Positions 1 to 7,808 of a DNA stretch of 64,000 nt are shown here, piece by piece. How positions within the stretch are numbered: the stretch's first letter is position 1; every line of letters starts with the position of its first letter. Source of the DNA: Streptomyces sp. S.PB5 (lineage in GTDB: Bacteria; Actinomycetota; Actinomycetes; Streptomycetales; Streptomycetaceae); NCBI RefSeq assembly GCF_030403745.1, contig NZ_JAQMWP010000011.1, positions 248,001 to 312,000 of the forward strand, in the 5' to 3' direction. The notes beneath the pieces were generated by a model, which ran no database searches, was not told where the DNA came from, and was given only the letters and a program-made list of their open reading frames with translations. A program made the translations under genes and the position numbers.

Positions 1-703
1 CGACGCCGCGCTCGTGCGCGACTACTTCGAGACGATCTTCAAGGAGTTCAGCGCCGAGGTCGACTTCTCCCTGCACACCCCGGTCGTCATGGGATACGAC
101 CAGGTCGCCAGCATGGACGTCGACGGCTTCAACAAGAACACCAGCTTCACGCCCAACTCCGACCACACCGAGTCGCGCGAGTTCCTGACCACCAAGTGCG
201 TCCACTTCGACGCGGCGACCACGTTCATCGGCAATGTCTACGGCCCGTACACGAACATCACCGGCGGCCTGCCGATCGTGAGCGACACCCGTGAGTTCTG
301 CCGGGCCAACGGCGTCGACCCGGCCGACCTGGTCGAGCTGATGCCGCACAGCTACAACGTCGCGGTCAAGGAGGAGTACACCGAGGAGATCCTCGCCCAC
401 CACTCCCTCGCGCTCGACGTCGACCTGGACTCCGACATGGTCATGGTCGTCCTCAACAACGAGGTCTCCGGCGGACTGGCCCACGCCGGCACCACCCCAC
501 GCCTGACCGACCCCGCCAAGCCGGGCAAGCGCCCCCTGCGCCACATAGAGCTCCAGTTCGCCGACGGCGAGAACCTCGACAACTGGTACCGGCACTACCG
601 CCTCCCCCTCCCCGAGGTCCACGTCACGGTGCCGGAGGTCGACACCCCGGACCACGACCGCTACCACCGCGGTGTCGGCGCCGTGCCCGCGGCGCAGGGC
701 TGA
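1..703 (+). CDS. Possible 2-oxoglutarate/Fe(II)-oxygenase-like protein, 5' end missing
   Basis: The frame is open at the left edge, so the true start lies outside the window; about 234 residues remain. I do not recognise the family with certainty. What I see is an HFD triad (as in an HxD iron site) followed by a Gly/Pro-rich stretch (FIGNVYGPYTNITGG). About 90 residues later there is another His (LAHAGTTP) and then Arg residues in KRPLRHIEL. That order, HxD then distal His then Arg, is what non-haem Fe(II)/2OG oxygenases use, but the spacing is only suggestive. It is the first visible gene of a coupled run ending in an exporter, so an oxidative tailoring role would fit. It could equally be an unrelated uncharacterised protein. 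Confidence 0.5.
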   Translation, partial: DAALVRDYFETIFKEFSAEVDFSLHTPVVMGYDQVASMDVDGFNKNTSFTPNSDHTESREFLTTKCVHFDAATTFIGNVYGPYTNITGGLPIVSDTREFCRANGVDPADLVELMPHSYNVAVKEEYTEEILAHHSLALDVDLDSDMVMVVLNNEVSGGLAHAGTTPRLTDPAKPGKRPLRHIELQFADGENLDNWYRHYRLPLPEVHVTVPEVDTPDHDRYHRGVGAVPAAQG

Positions 704-713
704 GGCGGCCCAC

Positions 714-1691
714 GTGACCTCGCTGCAACGCCCGCCCGTGCCGGGCATGGACGCCGTCGACGAGGCGGAACTCGCCGAACTGCTCGACCTGTTGCAGGCC
801 GACGACTGGCCCGAGGACCTCTTCGAGGGGCGTGAGTTCTACGACCGGTGGGGCACCCCGGTGGCCACGGACATCGAGGTGTCCGCCCGCCGGGTGGGCG
901 GGGTGCCGGCCTTCATGCTGACCCCGCCGGACGCGGACCTCTCACGGGTCGGGATCTGGCTGCACGGCGGCGGCTATGTGTTCGGCTCGCAGCAGAGCCA
1001 CGGCAGCATGGTGGCCGAGGCGGCCCGCGCCGCCGGCATCCCGTTCCTGCACCCCCAGTACCGCCGGGCACCCGAGCACCGCTACCCGGCGGCCCTGGAG
1101 GACGCGGTCGAGGTCTATGCCGCCCTGCTCGCGGAGGGCCGCCCGCCGCGGTCGATCGTGGTGGCCGGGGACTCGGCCGGCGGCGGGCTGGTCCTCGCGA
1201 TGCTGCTCGCCGCCCGGGACCGGGGACTGCCGATGCCGGGGGCCGCCGCCTGTGTGTCGCCCTGGACCGACCTGGCCGGCACCGGGGAGACCTTCACCTC
1301 CAAGGAGAGCATCGACCCGCTCATCACCCGGTCCGTGGTGAACGACGTCCAGAAGGCGTATCTGGCCGGCACGGACCCCGAGACGCCGTACGCCTCACCG
1401 CACTACGGCGATCCGCACGGCTTCCCGCCCGTGCTCATCCAGGTCGGCGAGCGGGAGATGCTGCACAGCGACGCCGAACGCTTCGCCGTGAAGCTCGCCG
1501 GTGCGGCCGTACCGGTCCGGCTCGAAGTCTGGCCCGGCATGGTCCATGTCTGGCATCTGCACCACACCCGGCTGGCGAAGGCGCGTCAGGCGCTGGAACG
1601 GCTCGGCTCGTTTCTGAGGGCGCCGGAGTCCGCCGTACCGTCCCCTGCTCCCGCTGCACGAGGAGACGCATGCACACTCGCGACACCGTGA
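714..1691 (+). CDS. Alpha/beta hydrolase, HSL (hormone-sensitive lipase) type esterase
   Basis: A 325-residue cytoplasmic alpha/beta hydrolase. The HGGG oxyanion motif is at residues 84-87, the nucleophile elbow GDSAGGG puts the serine at residue 154, and the C-terminal catalytic His is near residue 278 (GMVHVW). These are the hallmarks of the HSL / family IV esterases, which cleave short acyl esters, and some members act as decarboxylases or amidases. I chose GTG at 714, 11 bases after the preceding stop; a GTG at 672 would overlap the upstream gene by 32 bases. The 3' end overlaps the next gene by 22 bases, so it is translationally coupled. Substrate unknown; deacylation or hydrolysis of a pathway intermediate is inferred from context. 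Confidence 0.85.
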   Translation: MTSLQRPPVPGMDAVDEAELAELLDLLQADDWPEDLFEGREFYDRWGTPVATDIEVSARRVGGVPAFMLTPPDADLSRVGIWLHGGGYVFGSQQSHGSMVAEAARAAGIPFLHPQYRRAPEHRYPAALEDAVEVYAALLAEGRPPRSIVVAGDSAGGGLVLAMLLAARDRGLPMPGAAACVSPWTDLAGTGETFTSKESIDPLITRSVVNDVQKAYLAGTDPETPYASPHYGDPHGFPPVLIQVGEREMLHSDAERFAVKLAGAAVPVRLEVWPGMVHVWHLHHTRLAKARQALERLGSFLRAPESAVPSPAPAARGDACTLATP

Positions 1692-2926
1692 CCGACGCGG
1701 AGTTCGAGACCACGATGGGACCGCACCGGTTCCGCAACAACCAGCGCATGGTCCCGGCGGGCGAGGCGGCCTGGAAGCTCGCCGGCGAGCACGGCATGCT
1801 CGACATCCGCGTCGACGCCACGAACGGCCAGAACCGGCTGCGCGACGTGCGCACCGGTCACGAGTTCCTCAACCTCGCCTCCTGTTCCTACCTCGGCCTC
1901 AACAGCCATCCGACGGTCGTCGAGGCCGGTGTCGAGGCGCTGCGCACGGAGAACGTCACCGGCCTCGCCATGGCCGAGTTCCGGATCCGCCTCGAGGCCG
2001 CGCACCGGCTGGAGGAGGAGCTGTCGGAGCTGTTCGGCACGCCCGTGCTGCCGTCGATCTCCTGCGGGGTGATCAGCTCCGCGGTGCTGCCGCTGCTGGC
2101 CTCCGGGCACATCACCGACACCGACCCGCTGGTCGTCGTCTTCGACCGGTTCGCGCACTTCTCGATGAACTTCGTCAAGCCGGTCGTGGCCGACGAGACG
2201 CTCGTGCTGACTTCTCCGCACAACGACATGGAGTTCCTGGAAGACGTCTGCCGCAAGTACCCGCGCGTGGCCTACGTCTGCGAGGGCGTCTACTCCACCG
2301 GCGGCCTCGCGGATCTGGAGGGCATCAAGTCCCTGCAGGAGCGGTACGGGATGTACGTCTACATGGACGACTCCCACGCCCTGTCCACCCGGGGACCGAG
2401 CGGCGAGGGCTACGCGCGCTCGGTGTTTCGGGAACTCGACGAGCGCACGATGATCGTCGCCTCGACGGCCAAGGCGTTCGGCAGCACCGGCGGGATCGCG
2501 ATGCTCGGCTCCTCCAGCGTCTTCGACTTCCTGTACCGCTCAGGCCCGATGGGCTGGTCCCAGGGGCTGCGCACCGCCGCGATCGGGACGACCCTGGGCA
2601 GCATCCAGGTCCACCGCTCGGCCGAGCTGGGCGAGCGTCAGCGTCAACTGGCCGAGAACATCGCCCTGTTCGACCGGCGGATGAAGGACCGTCCCATCCG
2701 CGGCACCGGGTCGCACATCAAGTTCGTCACCGTCGGCGAGAACGAGTGGGCCGTGGAGCTGGCCACCGAGCTGTACCGGCGCGGCTACTACTGCTCGGCG
2801 ATGTTCTTCCCGGTCGTCCCGCGCGGACAGGCCGGCATCAGGCTGATGCTGCGCGGCGACATGACGACCGAGATGACCGAGAAGTTCGTCGACGCCCTCC
2901 AGGACGTACTGGACGGTTTCCTGTGA
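1670..2926 (+). CDS. PLP-dependent alpha-oxoamine synthase (AONS/KBL/CqsA-like)
   Basis: 418 residues, fold-type I PLP enzyme. YMDDSHALSTRGPSGEG (from residue 231) carries the PLP-binding Asp and His, and ASTAKAFGSTGG places the Schiff-base lysine at residue 268. This is the signature of the alpha-oxoamine synthases (8-amino-7-oxononanoate synthase, 2-amino-3-ketobutyrate ligase, serine palmitoyltransferase, CqsA). They join an amino acid to an acyl-CoA or acyl carrier with loss of CO2 to give an alpha-aminoketone. The ATG is preceded by aggag 5 bases upstream and lies inside the end of the hydrolase gene. No other biotin genes are nearby, so biotin synthesis is unlikely. An aminoketone building block for a small molecule is the simplest reading; the actual substrates cannot be read from sequence. 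Confidence 0.88.
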   Translation: MHTRDTVTDAEFETTMGPHRFRNNQRMVPAGEAAWKLAGEHGMLDIRVDATNGQNRLRDVRTGHEFLNLASCSYLGLNSHPTVVEAGVEALRTENVTGLAMAEFRIRLEAAHRLEEELSELFGTPVLPSISCGVISSAVLPLLASGHITDTDPLVVVFDRFAHFSMNFVKPVVADETLVLTSPHNDMEFLEDVCRKYPRVAYVCEGVYSTGGLADLEGIKSLQERYGMYVYMDDSHALSTRGPSGEGYARSVFRELDERTMIVASTAKAFGSTGGIAMLGSSSVFDFLYRSGPMGWSQGLRTAAIGTTLGSIQVHRSAELGERQRQLAENIALFDRRMKDRPIRGTGSHIKFVTVGENEWAVELATELYRRGYYCSAMFFPVVPRGQAGIRLMLRGDMTTEMTEKFVDALQDVLDGFL

Positions 2927-3852
2927 CGGCCACGGACACCGCGCGGACGTCGTCCGTGCGGTCCGTCCGCGCACTGGCCGCGGCGATGGGGGATGCCCTG
3001 CGCGGCGGTTCCGTCGTGCGCATGCTGGTCCCGCCGCGCGAGACCGTCGAGGACGCGACGGGCACGAAGTTCATCTCCATGCCCGCCGTGTCGCCCGACC
3101 ACGACCTGTACGTCAACAAGGTCGCCACCATCGTGGCCTCGCCGGTGCGGGGCCGCGGCGCGACCGTCACCGCCCTGGTGCCGATGTTCTCCGTCTCCAC
3201 CGGCCGCTACCTCGGAGCGCTCGACGGCGCCACCGTCACCAACCTCAAGTGCGCGGCCGTGACGGCTCTGGTGACCGACCGGTGCGCCGCGCCGGACGGC
3301 AGGGTCCTCGGGGTCATCGGGGCGGGCGTCCAGGCCCGCCAGCAGTTCCTCGGGGTGTCGGCGGTGCGCGACCTCGCCGAGGTACGGGTCTTCGCCCGGA
3401 ACGCGGGCCGTGCCGCCGCCTTCGCCCGTGACATCGGGGCCGCGGCGGCCGCCGCCGGCTCAGCGGTGGAGGTCGTGGTGTGCGACTCCGCCGAGCAGGC
3501 GGCCCGGGGCGTCGACATCCTGTCCACCGCCACCACGTCCGTGACACCGCTGCCGATCCCGGCGGACGACCTTCCGGGCCATGTGCACATCAACTGCATG
3601 GGGGCGCACACCACCGAGTCCCGCGAACTGCCCGCCGAACTCCTGCGCACCAGCGTGGTCGTCGTCGAGGACCTGGGCACGGCGATCGCCGAGGCGGGCG
3701 AGAGCCATGCCCACGCCGTGGAGCTCGATGTCCTCGTCGGGCCCGGGTCGGACGACTTCGCCGGACGGCGGACGGTCTTCGCCTCCACCGGGTGCGCCTA
3801 CCTCGACCTCATCACCTGCGCCCACCTGAACAGCCACACCCCACCCCACTGA
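2923..3852 (+). CDS. Ornithine cyclodeaminase / mu-crystallin family protein (ketimine reductase-like)
   Basis: 309 residues. The Rossmann fingerprint GAGVQARQ at 133-140 and the N-terminal NKV lysine (residue 66) place it in the ornithine cyclodeaminase / mu-crystallin superfamily, whose members deaminate ornithine, reduce ketimines or act as alanine dehydrogenases with NAD(P)H. The usual LTxxRT motif reads VTNLKCAA here, so the Arg that normally anchors the substrate carboxylate is Lys109, hinting at an atypical substrate. The GTG start overlaps the upstream stop (GTGA), implying coupling to the alpha-oxoamine synthase. A plausible step is reduction of an imine formed from the aminoketone product, but this is inferred from adjacency only. 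Confidence 0.85.
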   Translation: MTATDTARTSSVRSVRALAAAMGDALRGGSVVRMLVPPRETVEDATGTKFISMPAVSPDHDLYVNKVATIVASPVRGRGATVTALVPMFSVSTGRYLGALDGATVTNLKCAAVTALVTDRCAAPDGRVLGVIGAGVQARQQFLGVSAVRDLAEVRVFARNAGRAAAFARDIGAAAAAAGSAVEVVVCDSAEQAARGVDILSTATTSVTPLPIPADDLPGHVHINCMGAHTTESRELPAELLRTSVVVVEDLGTAIAEAGESHAHAVELDVLVGPGSDDFAGRRTVFASTGCAYLDLITCAHLNSHTPPH

Positions 3853-3857
3853 TCACC

Positions 3858-3885
3858 AATCACGAATCACGAATCACGAATCATG
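3858..3885 (+). repeat. Four 7-bp tandem repeats (AATCACG) running into a start codon
   Basis: AATCACG is repeated three times head to tail. A fourth copy reads AATCATG, whose last three bases are the ATG used here for the M24 gene. The repeats occupy the place of a Shine-Dalgarno sequence and none is visible. The patch is also much more A+T-rich than its surroundings. Confidence 0.8.
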
Positions 3886-5385
3886 AATGAGGACATCACC
3901 TTGGCCAACATCGGACGGGAAGAACGCTCGGGCAGCCACGACCGGGCGATCCCCCAGCCGTTCATCGACCTCATGACGACCGGCTGGCGCACCGAGGAGG
4001 TGGATCTCACCCCTGTTCCCCAGGTGAAGCATCTCGCCCGGCGCAGGGCACAGCTCTCGGCGGCGTTCCCGGGCGACACCCTGGTCATCCCCACCGGCAC
4101 CATCCACTCCCGCACCTTCGGCGCCCCCCACCCCTTCCGGGCGGGCAGCGACTTCCTGTGGCTGACCGGCGATCTGGAGCCCGACGGGGTGCTGGTCCTG
4201 CACCCGACGGCCACCGGCCACGATCCCGTGCTCTATGCCCGCCCCCGCTCCGACATCGCCTCCGGAGCCCAGTACCTCGACCGGATGGACGGCGAGATCT
4301 GGCACGGCCGGCGCTTCTCGCCCGAGGAGAAGGCCACCGTCCTGGAGATCGAGACCCGCTCCCTGGACGACCTGCCCGCCGTGCTGGCCTCGGTGGCCTC
4401 CTCCCCGCGACTGCGTGTCCTGCGCGGCTACGACACCGCCCTCGACGGCGGCCTGGAACCCGGCACGCTGCCCGTCACTGCGGCCAACGTCGAGCGGGAC
4501 GCACTGCTCGCGAGCGTGCTGTCGGAGCTGCGGCTGGAGAAGGACGAATGGGAGATCGCCCAGCTCCAGGACGCGGTCGACGCCACCGTCCGGGGCTTCG
4601 AGGACGTGGCCCGGCGGCTGCGCCCCGACGCGCCGACCGCCGAGCGGCTCATCGAGGGCGTCTTCGCCTGGCGGGCCCGCGTCGACGGCAACAGCGTCGG
4701 CTACAACTCCATCGTGGCCGGCGGCACCCACTCCACGATCCTGCACTGGGACCGCAACAACGGCCGTATCGAGCCCGGCCAGATCCTCCTCCTCGACATG
4801 GGTATCGAGAACAACCAGGGCTACACCGCGGACGTCACCCGCGTCCTGCCGGTCTCCGGCACGTTCACCCCGGCCCAGCGGGACGTGTACGACATCGTGC
4901 ACGCCTCCCGCACCGCGGGTCTCGCCGCGCTCGCCCCGGGAGTGGAGTTCGCGGAGATCCAGCGGACCTGCACCCGGGTGCTGGCCGAGGGGCTGCGCGG
5001 TCTCGGCATCCTCAAGGGCAGCCTCGACGAGGTGCTCGACCCGGAGACGATGGCCCACCGCCGCTGGACCCTGCACGGCTTCGGCCACATGCTCGGCCTG
5101 GACGTGCACGACTGCGGCCATGCCCGCCCCGAGCACTACGCCGGAGGCGTCCTGCGCGAGAACCACGTGCTGACCATGGAGCCGGGCCTGTACCTCCAGC
5201 CCTTCGACGAGCTGGTGCCCGAGGAGCTGCGCGGCATCGGCGTACGCATCGAGGACGACGTCCAGGTGACCGAGACCGGCCACCGCCTGCTGACCGGGGC
5301 GCTGCCCACCGAGTCGTACGAGATCGAGTCGTGGCTCGCCGCGCAGCGCGAGGCGGGTCCTCGGGAGCCGGGCGTCGATGACTGA
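3883..5385 (+). CDS. M24 family metallopeptidase (Xaa-Pro aminopeptidase / creatinase-like)
   Basis: 500 residues: an N-terminal creatinase/prolidase-type domain (about 1-220) and a C-terminal pita-bread domain. All five metal ligands of the M24 fold are visible: Asp in LLLDMG, Asp in YTADVTR, His in GFGHMLGLDVHD, Glu in LTMEPGLY and Glu in GVRIEDDV. The length and N-domain fit aminopeptidase P, which removes a residue ahead of proline. Creatinases and ectoine hydrolase share the fold and act on non-peptide C-N bonds. Placement in a small-molecule operon beside an amidase makes a pathway role plausible. The ATG at 3883 lies in a tandem repeat and has no obvious ribosome site, so the start is less certain. 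The 3' end overlaps the next gene by 8 bases. Confidence 0.88.
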   Translation: MNEDITLANIGREERSGSHDRAIPQPFIDLMTTGWRTEEVDLTPVPQVKHLARRRAQLSAAFPGDTLVIPTGTIHSRTFGAPHPFRAGSDFLWLTGDLEPDGVLVLHPTATGHDPVLYARPRSDIASGAQYLDRMDGEIWHGRRFSPEEKATVLEIETRSLDDLPAVLASVASSPRLRVLRGYDTALDGGLEPGTLPVTAANVERDALLASVLSELRLEKDEWEIAQLQDAVDATVRGFEDVARRLRPDAPTAERLIEGVFAWRARVDGNSVGYNSIVAGGTHSTILHWDRNNGRIEPGQILLLDMGIENNQGYTADVTRVLPVSGTFTPAQRDVYDIVHASRTAGLAALAPGVEFAEIQRTCTRVLAEGLRGLGILKGSLDEVLDPETMAHRRWTLHGFGHMLGLDVHDCGHARPEHYAGGVLRENHVLTMEPGLYLQPFDELVPEELRGIGVRIEDDVQVTETGHRLLTGALPTESYEIESWLAAQREAGPREPGVDD

Positions 5386-5560
5386 TGTGAGCGAGGCGGA
5401 GTTCGACGCGTGCGCCGCGCGGCTCGGCATCGAGGTGCCCGCCGACCTCAAGGGCGGTGTGCTGCGCGGCTACCAGGGCCTGCGGGCCATGGCCGAGCTG
5501 CTGCGCGGGGTCCGCCTCGTCGACCCCGGGCACCGCGGCGCAGAGGGAGACGCCGGGTGA
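5378..5560 (+). CDS. AtzG-like (DUF4089-type) small amidase partner
   Basis: 60 residues, no signal or membrane segment. The pattern ARLGIEVPADLKGGVL, then GLRAMAELLRGVRLVD, matches the AtzG-like / DUF4089 peptides: two short helices resembling GatC that sit next to an amidase. AtzG was described as the small subunit that complexes with the amidase AtzE (1-carboxybiuret hydrolase) in cyanuric acid breakdown. Here it directly precedes and overlaps such an amidase (GTGA overlap at 5557-5560), which supports the pairing. Its start overlaps the M24 gene by 8 bases. It is short, so the family call rests on pattern plus neighbour. Confidence 0.75.
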   Translation: MTDVSEAEFDACAARLGIEVPADLKGGVLRGYQGLRAMAELLRGVRLVDPGHRGAEGDAG

Positions 5561-6990
5561 CCGACGCACTGCACGAGCTCTCCGTGCCGGAGGCCGGGGC
5601 GCGGCTGCGCTCCGGCGAGCTCACCTCGGTCGAGCTCACCCGGCACGCCCTGGACCGGATCGCCCGGCTCGACCCGGCGCTGCACGCCTTCATCCTGGTG
5701 ACGCGGGAGTCGGCGCTGGAGCGGGCCGCGGCGGCCGACCGGGACCTGCGGGCCGGGGTCGACCGAGGGCCGATGCACGGCATCCCCTACGCGCTGAAGG
5801 ACATCTTCGACGCCGAGGGCGTGCCCACCACCAACGCCTCCCGGCTGTGCGCGGACACGGTGGCTACGGCCGACAGCACGGTCGAGCGGCGGCTGCGGAC
5901 CGGAGGAGCGGTCGGGCTCGGCAAGCTGACCACCTTCGAGTTCGCGGTCGGCGGCCCGAGCTTCGACCTGCCGTTCCCGCCCGCCCGCAATCCGTGGAGC
6001 GAGGACCACGTGCCCAGCGGCTCCTCGTCGGGCTCGGGCGCGGCGGTCGCCGCCGGGCTGGTGCGCGTCACCGTCGGCTCCGACACCAGCGGATCCACCC
6101 GCGGCCCGGCGTTCCACTGCGGCGCGGTCGGGCTGAAACCGACGTACGGACTGGTGTCGGGGCACGGCGCCCGGACGCTCTCCCCCACCCTGGACCACTT
6201 CGGCCCGCTGACCTGGACGGTCGCCGACGCGGCGGCGGCCCTGTCGGTGATCGCCGGCCCCGACCCGGCCGACCCGCGCACCCGTGACGCCCGAGTCGGC
6301 GACTACACAAGGGCGTTGGGACGGCCGGTCGCCGGGCTGCGCATCGCGCACTCGCCGGGCTGGTATGCCGACGACCCGCTGACCAGGCCCGAGATCGTCA
6401 CCGGCATCGAGCAGGCTCTCGGCGTCCTCGACGGCCTCGGGGCCCGGGTCGAAACGGTCACCCCACCGCCGTACGAGGTGTTCAACGCGTGCGGCCGGAT
6501 CGTCTTCGCGGCGGAGGCGTTCGCCGAACACCGTGACGAACTGCGCGACCGCCCACGCCTGTTCGGCCGCTACACCTACCAGCGCGTGATGCCGGGCGCG
6601 GGTGTCGGCGCCGCCGATCTGCGGCGCGCCCACGAGGTACGGCGGTGGCTGCGGCGACGGCTCGACGAGACCGTCTTCGACCGCCACGACGTCCTCGTCA
6701 CCGCGTGCGGGCAGACCACCGCCGCCCGCTGGAGCGACTTCCCCGACGACTGGCCGCCGCCCGGGCTCGTCAACGACATGCAGACGATCCCGTTCAGCGT
6801 CACCGGCCATCCGGCGCTCGCCCTGCCGATCGGGTTCGCCGACGACGGCCTGCCCGTCGGCCTGCAGATCGTCGGGCGGCCGCACGCCGAGGCGACCGTG
6901 TTCCGCGTGGCGTCCGCGCTGGAGGCAGCCCTCGCACAGCGCGACTTACGGCCGCCGCACCCCGCCCCCACCGAAGGAGTGGCCTCATGA
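5557..6990 (+). CDS. Amidase signature enzyme (AtzE-like)
   Basis: 477 residues. The Ser-cisSer-Lys triad of the amidase signature family is complete: Lys81 in GIPYALKD, the cis-Ser in PSGSSSGSG (about 156-157) and the nucleophile Ser180 in GSDTSGSTRGPA. The usual GSDTGGSIR reads GSDTSGSTR, a mild variation. Together with the preceding AtzG-like peptide it resembles the AtzE group and the GatA fold. The reaction is hydrolysis of a carboxamide or carbamoyl bond; the substrate is unknown. Start is the GTG overlapping the AtzG stop; the 3' end shares ATGA with the methyltransferase. No triazine-degradation genes are nearby, so a role on a pathway intermediate is more likely than cyanurate breakdown. 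Confidence 0.9.
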   Translation: MTDALHELSVPEAGARLRSGELTSVELTRHALDRIARLDPALHAFILVTRESALERAAAADRDLRAGVDRGPMHGIPYALKDIFDAEGVPTTNASRLCADTVATADSTVERRLRTGGAVGLGKLTTFEFAVGGPSFDLPFPPARNPWSEDHVPSGSSSGSGAAVAAGLVRVTVGSDTSGSTRGPAFHCGAVGLKPTYGLVSGHGARTLSPTLDHFGPLTWTVADAAAALSVIAGPDPADPRTRDARVGDYTRALGRPVAGLRIAHSPGWYADDPLTRPEIVTGIEQALGVLDGLGARVETVTPPPYEVFNACGRIVFAAEAFAEHRDELRDRPRLFGRYTYQRVMPGAGVGAADLRRAHEVRRWLRRRLDETVFDRHDVLVTACGQTTAARWSDFPDDWPPPGLVNDMQTIPFSVTGHPALALPIGFADDGLPVGLQIVGRPHAEATVFRVASALEAALAQRDLRPPHPAPTEGVAS

Positions 6991-7808
6991 GCCGCGACAC
7001 GGCACTCGCGACCGACTACGCCTCGGGCGCGCTCAGCAAGGACACTCCCGAGGAACTGCAGCGGCTGCGGCTGCTCCAGGCGTGGGGCGACCCCGACACG
7101 CGCACCGCGCTGCGGGCGACCGGGCTCGGCGGCGACTGGCGGTGCCTGGAGATCGGTGCCGGGGCTGGTTCCGTCGCGCGCTGGATCGCCGACCAGTGCC
7201 CGGACGGCTCGGTCACCGCCGTCGACATCGACACCCGCTACCTCGGTGACACGGAACGCGGCAACCTCGAATGGCGCACCGGTGACATCCGCGCCCTCGA
7301 CTTCGCGCCCGGCGCCTTCGACCTGGTGCACTCCCGTCTGACCTTCTGTCACCTGCCGGAACGCGAGGAACTCGTCGCCCGGGCCGTGCGGTGGCTGAAA
7401 CCCGGCGGGTGGCTCGTCCTCGGTGACGCCATGTGCATGCCGGCCGAGTTCTCGGCCCATGCGCCGGTCCGCCGCTTCTTCGGCGCCCTGGAAGTGGGCT
7501 GGACGGCGCAGGGCTCCGACCTGACCCGGTGGGCGACCACGATCCCGGCCCGGCTCGCGCGGGCCGGGCTGCGGGACATCGACGCCCTGTCCCGGATCAA
7601 CCTCCTGGGTGACAAGGGTTCTTACGGTGCCCTCGCCGCCGCCAACATCCGGCAGGAGGGCGCCTATCTGGTCGAGGCCGGCCTGCTCACTTCGGCCGAG
7701 GTCGACGAGGTCACCGCCCTGTGCGCGGACCCCGGCTTCACCGACATCCGTTCGATCACGGTCTATGCGTGGGGCCGCAAACCTCTCGACGCGAAGGAAG
7801 GTTCATGA
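6987..7808 (+). CDS. Class I SAM-dependent methyltransferase
   Basis: 273 residues. Motif I LEIGAGAGSVARW is near residue 54 and the acidic motif II end VTAVDID follows. The post-motif DLVHSRLTFCHLPERE and the RAVRWLKPGGWLVLGD strand are typical of Methyltransf_11/25-type small-molecule methyltransferases. A C-terminal helical portion (about 190-273) probably shapes the acceptor site. It is coupled on both sides (ATGA at 6987-6990, ATGA at 7805-7808), with GAAGGAG upstream of its start. O-, N- or C-methylation of the operon product is inferred; the acceptor cannot be told. Confidence 0.9.
   Translation: MSRDTALATDYASGALSKDTPEELQRLRLLQAWGDPDTRTALRATGLGGDWRCLEIGAGAGSVARWIADQCPDGSVTAVDIDTRYLGDTERGNLEWRTGDIRALDFAPGAFDLVHSRLTFCHLPEREELVARAVRWLKPGGWLVLGDAMCMPAEFSAHAPVRRFFGALEVGWTAQGSDLTRWATTIPARLARAGLRDIDALSRINLLGDKGSYGALAAANIRQEGAYLVEAGLLTSAEVDEVTALCADPGFTDIRSITVYAWGRKPLDAKEGS

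Noticed and set aside
1670..2926. Biotin biosynthesis gene bioF
   Set aside because: No bioA, bioB or bioD nearby; the neighbours are tailoring and export genes.
2923..5385. Ectoine-catabolism operon (M24 DoeA-like plus ornithine-cyclodeaminase EutC-like)
   Set aside because: The deacetylase, transaminase and Ehu transporter are missing, and an alpha-oxoamine synthase and methyltransferase are present instead.
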